Positions 8,017 through 15,008 of a stretch of 15,754 bases of DNA are shown piece by piece (position 1 is the stretch's first letter; every line of letters starts with the position of its first letter). The notes under the pieces are model-generated. The model did not search any database. It had not been told where the DNA came from and saw only the letters and a program-made list of their open reading frames with translations. The translations under genes and the position numbers were made by a program. Source of the DNA: Coemansia sp. RSA 922 (Eukaryota; Kickxellomycota; Kickxellomycetes; Kickxellales; Kickxellaceae); assembly GCA_027577415.1 (NCBI GenBank), contig JANBQS010000538.1, positions 1-15,754 of the forward strand, written 5' to 3'.

Positions 8017-10040
8017 CTACTCTTTGGACGTATCCTTCTTCGTCGAGGTCTTTGACCGAGAATCAATGGCCGTCTTTAGCTCCGACATCATGTCAACAAT
8101 ATCGTTTTTGCGCGTGCTCGCGACTTGCTACAACCTTACAGAGTGAGAATATATGTGGTTAGCGTCATACACATATTTGCCCAAGAACGTCGTGAAAGCA
8201 ATGACAAGCATACCTCTTCGGCTCGTTTTTGCTTAGACAGACGAATTCGCTCGCTGCGATCGATGATGGACGACTACAGCACAGATAGATTTGGAGTACA
8301 GGGCACAATCAGTATTGGCAATAGTGGCATGCCGACAGACATTTGAATTAATCTCTCGCTATACACTACCTTGAGTCTCCCCTGACCGGTCTCTTGCTCG
8401 ATATCAGCCTCGAATATCTGCTCGGGAGCATCCAAACTGTCGCCTCCAAAGGGGGTGTACCCAAACACTGTTGCGCCTTCGGGGATTGTCGTCAATCCCA
8501 GCTCAAAATCAGTCAGCTCCGCAGGTACTGTTGATGTAGAGTCGTTCTTGTCACTGCTGGTCGGCTCGGAGCCAGAGTCATAAAACGCGAGACTGGTGAC
8601 AGATGCCTGATACAAATGGTTCAATGCGTCGATATCGGGCTTTAGCGAGGCAAAAACGCGAGCGATTTCTTCTGGCGAGGGCACAGCTTGCCTATTCTCA
8701 GAGCCCACAACATCGTCTTCGACCATGCTGACACACTCGCGGCAAACCAGTATCTTGGCACGTACAGTTTCTAAAGCCTCTGACATGCTACTGAGAGAGC
8801 GAACCAGTGGGTGGTGGCTGCCAGTTGAATCCGTTTTGGTGGCTGCTAACGATGCCCATTTTCTTGCCGTATATTGCGCCTCGCTTGCCTCTTTGACGCG
8901 ATTAGCCGAAAGTCTTGCTGTCTCTGACACGCGCGCAATGTCGGGTACTAAAAGTTCGCATATGGGTAGTAGCTGTTCGGACTGGATGTCATCATCTGTA
9001 TATGACTCGAGAGTACGAATCACCGATTCGAGCCACAGTTTGCGCATGGCAAAGTGCACGGCGAATTTGTGTTTGAGCGCCTCCAGCGACGTTGGTTCCA
9101 ATTCGCTACCATCACCTAACTGCGCTCTAAGATCGGCCATACACATTCGAGTGTCGGAATCCAAGAAGCTCTCCATTTCGCCTTGTTGAGATTGTTGCTT
9201 GGGACGCCCAATGATATCAGCCAATGTATCTATGCTCAGAGACAACGCCGAATCAATTGCCTGACGTACATGTTCCGCCATCCATGCTGAGCCGCGTCCT
9301 GTCGCGGATGCGATAGCCTGCGATCCACGATACTGCGGCAGTCTGAATCCACGAGCCACAAAGTCAACATCCATGACTAGCCGAAGCGCCCGCTGAACTG
9401 TACTGTCCATCGCACGACACTTCAATACCATGCCGTTGAACTTTTCCAAGGTATCGTCACATTTGCCTATCGGGACTCGCCGCTGAGACAGCTGCGTAAT
9501 CGACTGTCCAGTCATTAAGACTGATATCGCAAAGTTGCCCATCATGAGAAGGAACAGGGTTAGGACTATGCCCCAATGCAAGCCACCGAGACCTCCTGGC
9601 CGAAATGCCAATGGCACACATATAAATACCGACGGCATATTCAGCATGACGAATAGGCCAACAATACCTAGGGTACTGCTAGGAAACAGCGCCGGGATGT
9701 TTACTCCTAATGGTTTCAAAGCTATACGGCAAGGTCGAGGCGTGTAGCGCTCGGCAACTAGTCCCGAGTCTGCCAGCGCACTAACAAAGCGGGTGTGCAT
9801 CTCTTTGACGATTGTGCTAGCTACTTTGTGGCTACTCTGTGCGTCAGATGAACGGGCTGCCTGCTGACTAAGCCATTTGCACAACAAGATAAAGTCATCG
9901 GATAATGTTCCCTGAAGCGACTTGTCTGCGGCACTGTCGGTAGCTTCTGGCTTGTCTTCAGCCACAAATGTCTCCGAGGCATCGATATCTCGCAAGTATT
10001 GTGCCAACGGCGAGTCCTCGTACGCTATCACTTCGGCCAT
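8017..10040 (-). CDS. Vezatin/Inp2-type myosin-binding membrane protein, three exons
   Basis: I read this as complement(join(8017..8127, 8214..8273, 8370..10040)), 613 residues. The long first exon starts at the ATG at 10040 (the frame upstream opens only at TTG). It has an acidic N-terminus, two adjacent membrane segments (about 121-146 and 155-176) joined by a G-rich turn, and a long helical cytosolic part. This layout matches the vezatin / myosin-binding domain family, whose fungal members act as membrane receptors or adaptors for class V myosin (Inp2 on peroxisomes) or in septum and tip growth. Removing the two introns adds a charged tail beginning S-S-I-I-D-R-S-E-R-I-R, with E-L-K near the end, a helical tail resembling those seen at the C-terminus of this family. 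Splice sites, branch sites and reading frame all agree. Family call good; cargo membrane unknown. Confidence 0.85.
8128..8213 (-). other. Intron 2 of the vezatin-like gene (86 nt)
   Basis: On the minus strand the donor is GAG|GTATGC and the acceptor TTGTAG|CAA. A canonical branch site GCTAAC lies about 30 nt before the acceptor. Splicing joins GAG to CAA in phase 0 and opens 36 more codons to a TAG at 8017-8019. The alternative upstream acceptor (AAG) would lead into a stop within a few codons. Confidence 0.85.
8274..8369 (-). other. Intron 1 of the vezatin-like gene (96 nt)
   Basis: On the minus strand the donor is AAG|GTAGTG and the acceptor GTGCTGTAG|TCG, with a branch-like TACTGAT about 40 nt upstream of the acceptor. 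Length is a multiple of three and the frame is open through it until the acceptor TAG itself, which acts as stop if the intron is kept. That makes the unspliced frame look like a complete 588-residue gene. Confidence 0.8.
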
Positions 10041-10384
10041 ATTTGTGGACAAAAATTAATAAATCAATAGAGGTAAATCTGACAATAGCTGTAGACATGT
10101 AGCCACTCTACAGCGTCTACTGATGATCGTGTGACCATACCACGCCTTAATATGGGCTAGCTGTTGGCTACCTTTGGCTTGCTACATGAAGGCACATGTT
10201 GCATATCACAAGGCTACTCCAACAATAAACTCATTTTTAGTTCATTGATAAATAATGCTCATGACCATGTAATTTCTGCAAAACGACCTGCTGTCTAGTT
10301 TGAATCATAATTGTACAATTAGCTTAGCCTACAAGTTGGGTTTTCACATACAGCTCGGCCTGGCCGACTTTTAGTAAAGTTGTT
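10041..10384. other. Boundary between housekeeping block and AT-rich array
   Basis: No gene seen. The first 100-150 bp must carry the promoter of the minus-strand vezatin-like gene. Base composition drops to AT-rich from here on. It holds one copy of a direct repeat (10193-10230, second copy at 11181-11221) and a near-perfect inverted repeat TCGGCC-T-GGCCGA at 10355-10367, just upstream of the first TATA box of the array. Confidence 0.5.
10193..10230 (+). repeat. Direct repeat A, copy 1
   Basis: A 38-bp stretch starting CACATGTTGCATATC and ending CTCCAACAATAAAC recurs with a few changes at 11181-11221, about 330-385 bp upstream of the zinc-finger genes at 10524 and 11565 respectively. It shows that the duplicated unit extends well upstream of the promoters. 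The AATAAA inside could be a poly(A) signal. Confidence 0.7.
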
Positions 10385-10390
10385 TATAAA
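10385..10390 (+). promoter_or_regulatory. TATA box of zinc-finger microprotein gene 1
   Basis: TATAAA lies 139 nt before the ATG at 10524. The following leader aligns with that of gene 2, sharing GTGTCCAT/ATGTCCAT, ACAAGCACC, CTAAACTA and CTACATTG/TTACATTG in the same order. Confidence 0.65.
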
Positions 10391-10523
10391 CAGGCGACAA
10401 TTGGGTGTCCATTTGCCGAGGAGGACTATGCTGCATTGTGTTCATATTTCTAATACACCCCGACAAGCACCAAGATAGCTACGCTAAACTATACATATTG
10501 CCTAAGTTTCTCGCTACATTGAC

Positions 10524-10640
10524 ATGAAGAAAGATAATTGGCCCAGACCATGCCTAATTTGTTGGAAGGTACTAGGTTCGGACTTGGAAGCGGCCGAGCA
10601 CTTTAAAAAATACCACCCCGAGTTGTTCGAAGATCGTTAA
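10524..10640 (+). CDS. Single zinc-finger microprotein 1 of the array
   Basis: This encodes 38 residues, almost entirely one zinc finger: C10-x2-C13-x12-H26-x4-H31-P. Hydrophobic residues sit at the usual core position four after the second cysteine (L17) and after the first histidine (F27). The rest is a short basic N-terminus and an acidic E-L-F-E-D-R tail. No signal peptide or membrane segment. Belongs to a family of eight such genes in a row with identical finger spacing; nearest relative is gene 2 (shared K-V-x-G-S, E-A, and H-P-E-L). A single C2H2 finger with a linker this short is rarely enough for specific DNA binding alone, so dimerisation, RNA or protein binding are possible. Function unknown. 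Confidence 0.78.
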   Translation: MKKDNWPRPCLICWKVLGSDLEAAEHFKKYHPELFEDR

Positions 10641-10888
10641 TCAATGAAATAGCTATAATTGTTTGCAGATGGTTTATTCAATATACTGAACTCGTTAATG
10701 TGTGCGATTCTAGTTGTAATAAAATATTTGACTTGGTAGCTACAAATTTGTCAAATCGGCTTGTCTATTGAGCGACCGACTGACTGAGGAGAACATGTGG
10801 ATATTTGCCTCAGAACCGACAAAAGCCCCGCTCTTAGTATTATCTACCTCTTCTCCTTCTTAGCCTATAACTTCAGGTATTGAGCCCT

Positions 10889-11111
10889 CACGCTCTGTGC
10901 GTGCCCGTCCCCGCCTCTGTTAATAGGCGGGACGGCAAATTACTTTTTCAAGCTGTCTTTTGTGTTTTCCCCCTGAATTAGATAAGCTGACCGATCAGCC
11001 TTGGGCAGTTCCTAGTCTTTTATTGACAAGCCATCCCACGTCAGCCCTTCGGCTATTATCCTTGACCATAAAATATATGGTCGTCCTTGTCAAGTGATCC
11101 ACTCTTGTCAA
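10889..11111. repeat. Cluster of inverted repeats
   Basis: At least four hairpin-capable inverted repeats lie within 225 bp: CACGC/GCGTG at 10889-10903; a GC-rich imperfect one with arms 10903-10916 and 10925-10936 around the loop CTGTTAAT; GCTGA/TCAGC at 10986-10999; and GACCATA/TATGGTC at 11064-11082 with a 5-nt loop. TTGACAAG at 11023-11030 is also mirrored by CTTGTCAA at 11086-11093 and 11104-11111. Could be a structured RNA, a small non-autonomous element or chance in part. Confidence 0.5.
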
Positions 11112-11180
11112 ATTTTGTTTAGTTTCTCAGCAATCCGCATCCATGCGTGTACGTCTGTTTTTTGTTTTTTTTTTTCCCCT

Positions 11181-11221
11181 CACATGTCGTTGCATATCGC
11201 TGGGCTATTCCAACAATAAAC
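11181..11221 (+). repeat. Direct repeat A, copy 2
   Basis: Diverged copy of 10193-10230 with the shared core TGCATATC, GGCTA and TCCAACAATAAAC. A T-rich run lies directly before it. Confidence 0.7.
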
Positions 11222-11430
11222 GTACAACTTCTCATTGTCCAAGTTTGTTTGATGACCAATCACGCGGTTGTTTTGAGAATTCTTGTGGCCATTTACTAGC
11301 CGGAATAAATTCTTTCATCCGTTTCTAGAATGTTGTATATCGTGAACTGCAATTGTATTACTACTCTGGCTTTCCTTGTGGTTGAGAGCTTTTCTTTAGC
11401 TTGGTCAGGTTTACCTTTAGCTAGGATTGT

Positions 11431-11437
11431 TATAAAA
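11431..11437 (+). promoter_or_regulatory. TATA box of zinc-finger microprotein gene 2
   Basis: TATAAAA lies 134 nt before the ATG at 11565. The preceding bases AGCTAGGATTGT match AGCTAGCATTGC before the TATA box of gene 4, giving a shared element AGCTAG-N-ATTG-Y-TATAAAAAG. Confidence 0.75.
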
Positions 11438-11564
11438 AGGGCAGCGATAAGGATGTCCATATGCCTAGAGGAATCTCGCTCATAAACCAACCTTCTCCTA
11501 ACAAGCACCGCACTAACTACACTAAACTACAAATACTGCCCGAGTTGTTCATTACATTGGCACG

Positions 11565-11690
11565 ATGAAAGAAAATGCTCCCTGCCCATGCCCGGTATGT
11601 GGGAAGGTGTTCGGATCAGAGAAAGAAGCAGTCGATCACTGCCATGAACAGCACCCCGAGTTAGTAGAATATATTAAACTGCTCTTGTAG
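11565..11690 (+). CDS. Single zinc-finger microprotein 2 of the array
   Basis: This encodes 41 residues with the finger C9-x2-C12-x12-H25-x4-H30-P. The finger has the classical core phenylalanine four residues after the second cysteine (F16), while the leucine expected ten residues after it is alanine. The segment E-A-V-D-H is shared closely with genes 4, 7 and 8 (D-A-V-D-H, D-A-I-D-H). A hydrophobic tail (I-K-L-L-L) follows. Leader, 5' flank and 3' flank all align with gene 1, so these two are duplicates of a unit of at least 450 bp. Confidence 0.78.
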   Translation: MKENAPCPCPVCGKVFGSEKEAVDHCHEQHPELVEYIKLLL

Positions 11691-11859
11691 CTATGATTGT
11701 TCGCATACGACAATTCAATACATATATCTTCACTCTGTACAATTCAAAACTATTACAATTTTCTGATTTTTTTATGAATACATTGTTTTGCCAGAGTTCC
11801 TACATGGAAGTTCGCGTATATGTTTCGGGTTTACAGATGTACATAACACTTTGCTTGAG

Positions 11860-12012
11860 ATGCATTCCATAAATAGTAATAAATGGCAAGGAGTGCATCA
11901 TTGTATTTGTCAATTTTGTATAGAGATTCCCATTTGTACAATCGGTTGTAAAATTGCTCAAGAATGCGTCACCGCTGAGCATCCGTACTATTCCGAAATA
12001 CTTTTGTTATAA
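11860..12012 (+). CDS. Diverged zinc-finger microprotein (C2HC variant), possible pseudogene
   Basis: This encodes 50 residues from an ATG at 11860. It keeps a finger-like pattern C17-x2-C20-x15-C36-x4-H41-P: the spacing is three residues longer and the first histidine is cysteine. A-E-H-P-Y-Y at the end matches the H-P ending of the family. It has no TATA box at the usual distance and sits only 170 bp after gene 2, off the roughly 590-bp rhythm. Its TAA stop (12010-12012) lies inside the TATA box of the next gene. It may be a decaying copy or a real variant with C2HC zinc ligands. Confidence 0.4.
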   Translation: MHSINSNKWQGVHHCICQFCIEIPICTIGCKIAQECVTAEHPYYSEILLL

Positions 12013-12014
12013 AA
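12008..12014 (+). promoter_or_regulatory. TATA box of zinc-finger microprotein gene 3
   Basis: TATAAAA lies 145 nt before the ATG at 12153 and overlaps the stop codon of the diverged copy at 11860-12012. Confidence 0.65.
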
Positions 12015-12152
12015 AAAGGAGACACTTTGACGCACATAAGGTTTGAAAGGATTTTGCCATTATCGTCTATAGTTTTTACTGCCTCTTGGCAAGCGCTACA
12101 ATACATACTCCAAAACCACTATCCTGATTGTGTTATCTATTACATTTCGTCG

Positions 12153-12266
12153 ATGGACCTTACATATCCCTTCCCTTGCATATCTTGTGGAGAGTCGATG
12201 ACATCTTATCTTCACATGCTCAAGCACTATCGCGATAATCACAGCATTGATAAGGGTACCCATTAG
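12153..12266 (+). CDS. Single zinc-finger microprotein 3 of the array
   Basis: This encodes 37 residues with C9-x2-C12-x12-H25-x4-H30. Here the residue after the last histidine is serine rather than proline, and core positions are M16 and L23. The frame is open further upstream without an ATG, so 12153 is the only ATG start. Its position after the TATA box agrees with the other copies, and the leader ends TACATTTCGTCGATG, resembling TACATTGGCACGATG of gene 2. An AATAAA at about 12302 may be its poly(A) signal. Confidence 0.72.
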   Translation: MDLTYPFPCISCGESMTSYLHMLKHYRDNHSIDKGTH

Positions 12267-12611
12267 ATTGGGATTGGACTTTGTGCAAACATGTACAAGC
12301 AAATAAATGTATTTCCGACAAAACACGAGTGATAGCTAGAGACCAAGAGAATTATTGGAGGGCTGCTAGCTTGGTCCTGCTCTTAATGGTCGGGCGGCCG
12401 GAATGGTGACTCAAACAAGCCGCTACAATAGCCCAGCATAGCTTTTAGACTTTGGTTGACGTTGTTCACAGGTTGTATTATAATACAATTTCCTTTGTTA
12501 TTGGTATTTAGAGCCGGCTACTCGCTAGCACAATTATACAATGACTTAATAGTGATCTAATGCTGAGTACCTGCATATCTCTTGAGTTGGTTTTCTTTAA
12601 GCTAGCATTGC
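12267..12611. other. Spacer between array genes 3 and 4
   Basis: No gene seen. It contains an inverted repeat GACCAAG (12341-12347) / CTTGGTC (12370-12376), a small GC-rich patch at 12390-12415, and a perfect 16-bp palindrome TTGTATTATAATACAA (12473-12488) about 125 bp upstream of the gene 4 TATA box. Confidence 0.5.
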
Positions 12612-12618
12612 TATAAAA
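12612..12618 (+). promoter_or_regulatory. TATA box of zinc-finger microprotein gene 4
   Basis: TATAAAA, preceded by AGCTAGCATTGC as in gene 2, lies 126 nt before the favoured ATG at 12738 and 39 nt before an in-frame ATG at 12651. Confidence 0.75.
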
Positions 12619-12737
12619 AGACCAAGCGATGGACACATATTCGCTCAGAAATGCCTCGCTCTAACTTATTAATTACTTGTTATATTTCGCGACAAGCGCC
12701 ACAAGAACTTCGCCCTACTGTAACGACAACTGTAACC

Positions 12738-12860
12738 ATGCGTCATGTTGCCTTGATAATCACAACATATCCCACCTATTGCTTTATTTGTGGGGTGAAG
12801 CTAATGTCGAGTGACGATGCGGTCGACCACTTTGAGGAAAGCCACCCTCCTGTCATATAA
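12738..12860 (+). CDS. Single zinc-finger microprotein 4 of the array
   Basis: This encodes 40 residues with C15-x2-C18-x12-H31-x4-H36-P and a D-A-V-D-H-F core very close to genes 2, 7 and 8. An in-frame ATG at 12651 would give 69 residues, with a 29-residue extension rich in T, R and S. I favour 12738 because it lies where the starts of the other copies lie relative to the TATA box, and because 12651 would fall almost at the expected transcript start. The extension also aligns with the untranslated leader of gene 2 (GACAAGCGCC against AACAAGCACC). Confidence 0.74.
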   Translation: MRHVALIITTYPTYCFICGVKLMSSDDAVDHFEESHPPVI

Positions 12861-13162
12861 CCTAATGTACTTGCCGCTTTATTTTTTTGTCATTTTTGTT
12901 ATCTAGCGGAGCGAGTGTTGGACTTGATAGTTACAAATATATTAAATTTTGAATGTCAATTGTATGATGAACACGACATAGTATTTGTGCACGTAAGGTC
13001 CACTGCATGTTCAGGAATTCCAAGTACAACATGAAATCTCGAGCATGTGATGTTCTCAAAACAATGACATGTACTGCCAATTGTACAGTTCTGGATATAT
13101 TCATGTTTACTCTCTGTATTCATGTTCTATTGAACAGAACCCTCTTAATTATTTACCTGTCA
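12861..13162. other. Spacer between array genes 4 and 5
   Basis: No gene seen. Bases about 12915-12950 (GGACTTGATAGTTACAAAT and on) resemble 10727-10760 downstream of gene 1, another trace of unit duplication. The rest is AT-rich without clear structure. Confidence 0.5.
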
Positions 13163-13169
13163 TATAAAA
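13163..13169 (+). promoter_or_regulatory. TATA box of zinc-finger microprotein gene 5, with adjacent palindrome
   Basis: TATAAAA lies 140 nt before the ATG at 13303. It is followed directly by the perfect 12-bp palindrome GGCTAGCTAGCC (13171-13182). The AGCTAG core of this palindrome is the element found on the other side of the TATA box in genes 2 and 4. Confidence 0.7.
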
Positions 13170-13302
13170 AGGCTAGCTAGCCAAGGGAATAACTAGCGAG
13201 TACTTATACTATATCGCATAATTTCCAACTCCATCCCAACTGGCGTCAAAAATACCGCACCAATTTATTCACCATATTGTTTTCAAGTAACATACCTGCT
13301 CG

Positions 13303-13410
13303 ATGGCAATGGATTATCCTCGCAAATGCCGTTATTGTGGAATGATTATAAAGTCGGCCAATGATGATAAAGCCCACATTCGAAACGACCACCCAAATTA
13401 TCTGTCGTAG
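13303..13410 (+). CDS. Single zinc-finger microprotein 5 of the array
   Basis: The shortest member, 35 residues, with C9-x2-C12-x12-H25-x4-H30-P. Core hydrophobics are I16 and I26. A second in-frame ATG lies two codons later (13309). The finger is basic to neutral, with a D-D-K-A-H turn in place of the D-A-(V/I)-D-H of genes 4, 7 and 8. The tail is only five residues after the last histidine. No signal peptide or membrane segment. Confidence 0.74.
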   Translation: MAMDYPRKCRYCGMIIKSANDDKAHIRNDHPNYLS

Positions 13411-13802
13411 CCTCTAAGCACCTCGACAAGTAGTCGGTAGATTTGGCCTAATTGATTTTGATTTGTCTAATAGAGCTATGAGTATGCATGGTCGATACTA
13501 TCTATTCAAACAACACTCCGCCCTCTGCTAGCAATATTAAATGTACAATATCATTGAAGCCATTGTGAAGGTAGCTATTATGTAGCTCTGCAACTGAGAA
13601 ATAAAATTTTATTATATAGTCGCTTTACTTCTTGCGCTCTTGTATTCTCGAATTCTATATGCCGCCTGGACTCTTATTTTACCTTTGAGGCTAAAGCTAG
13701 CGTCAATAGTTACGATTCTAGCAATGTTCAGAGTCTCTTGTCGTATAATATTATAAACCTTATTTGCCAATTAGCTAATATGTGTCCTTTCCAGCTATTT
13801 CC
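13411..13802. other. Spacer between array genes 5 and 6
   Basis: No gene seen. A perfect 14-bp palindrome AATAAAATTTTATT (13600-13613) puts an AATAAA poly(A)-type signal on both strands. The rest is AT-rich. Confidence 0.5.
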
Positions 13803-13810
13803 TTTAAATA
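13803..13810 (+). promoter_or_regulatory. TATA-like box of zinc-finger microprotein gene 6
   Basis: TTTAAATA lies 118 nt before the ATG at 13921. It is a weaker match than in genes 1-5, but stands in the equivalent place, with AGCTATTTCC just before it. Confidence 0.5.
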
Positions 13811-13920
13811 GCCCTGGTGTCTGGAGCGCAAACACTGTTATACCTTACACATATTTTTACATATCCATTTTCTAATTAGCAGCTACTCTCGTTTATACGA
13901 CAAACCGATTCCTCATCGCT

Positions 13921-14055
13921 ATGGCTTTTACTTATACTTGTAGCACACTATATATTCCACCGGGAGGTGTGCCACCACTCCTTGAGTGCGAAGTCTGTGA
14001 CCTGAAATTCCAGAATTTTGATCAAACAAAAGCTCATTTTGAGGAATATCACTAG
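13921..14055 (+). CDS. Single zinc-finger microprotein 6 of the array
   Basis: This encodes 44 residues with C23-x2-C26-x12-H39-x4-H44, where the last histidine is the final residue before the stop, so there is no tail and no following proline. The core phenylalanine (F30) and the post-histidine phenylalanine (F40) fit a classical finger. The N-terminal 22 residues contain a P-P-G-G-V-P-P stretch not seen in the other copies. C7 is an extra cysteine. Placement after the TATA-like box and spacing from gene 5 (618 bp start to start) fit the array. Confidence 0.7.
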   Translation: MAFTYTCSTLYIPPGGVPPLLECEVCDLKFQNFDQTKAHFEEYH

Positions 14056-14636
14056 CTCACAAAGACTGGGCAATCATAAATTCTATGCTATCGGCTGGCA
14101 CAACATGCAAGACCTCGCGGATATTAGCTTTTTTGGATTCTATCGGTTTTGATTATTATATATTACTTTACATTTTGATTTTGTTGCAAGGCTTCTTACA
14201 GCATATCCGTCTGATCTTCGAGTGGATAGAAGATTGTAATCAATTACATTTCTGAAGCCAATTATTACTGCCACGCATATTGGGGAAAGTGGCTGTTGGG
14301 TGTGCACCGGAGCTGCAAAATGACGCACTCAGTCGGCCCGACAGCCCACGTGAAACATTTCCGACCGGGGGCCTCCGAGCTGTGGGCAAAACACCTCAGA
14401 GGTGGCGGCTGTGAACAAGCTGCCCTCTACGGACGGCAAGACGCACATTAGGAAATCTTGCGCTCATCCCCAACAAAGCCACACCACACTTGTCTGGTCC
14501 CTCCTAAATGCGGCTCTGAAAGAGAACAGCCACTAAGCCATTTAAACAAAGCCCTGAGTACGGTTTAATACATTCGCAACCCTCCATGCTCACTACTTAC
14601 GCTACCCTATCCAACATGATACCCCATTCTGAGCGG
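14056..14636. other. Long spacer between array genes 6 and 7
   Basis: No gene seen. The first 200 bp are AT-rich. A 17-bp direct repeat of 15273-15289 sits at 14200-14216. From about 14270 to 14560 the sequence is clearly GC-richer and has no match in the otherwise parallel region upstream of gene 8, so it looks like an insertion or a segment lost from the other copy. Confidence 0.5.
14200..14216 (+). repeat. Direct repeat C, copy 1
   Basis: AGCATATCCGTCTGATC is identical to 15273-15289. It lies 437 bp upstream of repeat B copy 1; in the second copy the distance is only 95 bp, which measures the extra sequence in the gene 6-7 spacer. Confidence 0.75.
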
Positions 14637-14863
14637 GGCGCAAGGCATGGTAGAAGTTGGTAGGGGAGAAAGAACGGACTGCAAGCCCTCCTCTCTCGTG
14701 TGCATAAAAGCTGCTGCAACCCTCCGATCGCAAGTCGTAATTCTTGCCTTTTCTCTCATTTTTTTTTTTTTGGAATACTCGTTCTTTTTGCCGCATTCAG
14801 TAATCCTTACGCTTGCACTGCTTCATATCTATCCCTGTATTGAATCATGTTGTTCACTAATCG
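14637..14863 (+). repeat. Direct repeat B, copy 1 (promoter and leader of gene 7)
   Basis: About 227 bp from GGCGCAAGGCATGG to the sixth codon of gene 7 recur at 15368-15588. The 3' half is strongly conserved: in the last 75 bp I count 3 differences. A T-tract in the middle differs in length. The match stops abruptly inside the coding region. Confidence 0.9.
14703..14709 (+). promoter_or_regulatory. TATA-like box of zinc-finger microprotein gene 7
   Basis: CATAAAA lies 144 nt before the ATG at 14847, within repeat B. The same box stands at 15433 before gene 8. Confidence 0.6.
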
Positions 14864-15008
14864 TATGCGAGACGCTGCAGTGGAGATAAATCAACCTGGT
14901 CTACTTTGCCAGGAATGCATGCTTTTATTTGACACTGCCAAGGACGCAATTGACCACCTCAATATTTGTCATCCAAGAGGGTGGGTACCTCCTATGGATT
15001 CATATTAA
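14847..15008 (+). CDS. Single zinc-finger microprotein 7 of the array
   Basis: This encodes 53 residues with C21-x2-C24-x12-H37-x4-H42-P-R-G-W. Core F28 and the D-A-I-D-H segment match the family. The N-terminus M-L-F-T-N-R and the H-P-R-G-W-x-P-P tail are shared exactly with gene 8, and the lengths are equal. Between them only 23 of 53 residues agree. The leader has no ATG before this one. No signal peptide or membrane segment. A recent duplicate of gene 8 with a much-changed coding part. Confidence 0.8.
   Translation: MLFTNRMRDAAVEINQPGLLCQECMLLFDTAKDAIDHLNICHPRGWVPPMDSY

Larger units (their letters stand above)
10641..11430. other. Long spacer between array genes 1 and 2, with hairpin cluster
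   Basis: No gene seen. The first 40 bp match the 3' flank of gene 2. The part from about 10760 to 11115 is GC-richer and has no counterpart in the shorter spacers, so it may be an insertion. It holds several inverted repeats (see the separate entry). The second copy of direct repeat A follows at 11181. A frame of 61 codons at 11143-11328 is open but lacks the family finger and overlaps the repeat, so I do not call it a gene. Confidence 0.5.

Noticed and set aside
8725..9189. 154-codon plus-strand frame inside the vezatin-like gene
   Set aside because: Antisense shadow of the long exon; composition rich in S with no domain.
11143..11328. 61-codon frame upstream of gene 2
   Set aside because: Overlaps direct repeat A and a long T-run, lacks the family finger, and has no match in the parallel region upstream of gene 1.
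14140..14328. 62-codon minus-strand frame in the gene 6-7 spacer
   Set aside because: No domain, no promoter seen, and part of it lies in a repeat not open in the other copy.
14602..14796. Minus-strand frames over repeat B (also 15321-15521)
   Set aside because: The shared residues follow from the DNA repeat of the promoter/leader; the frames differ between copies and cross the T-tract.
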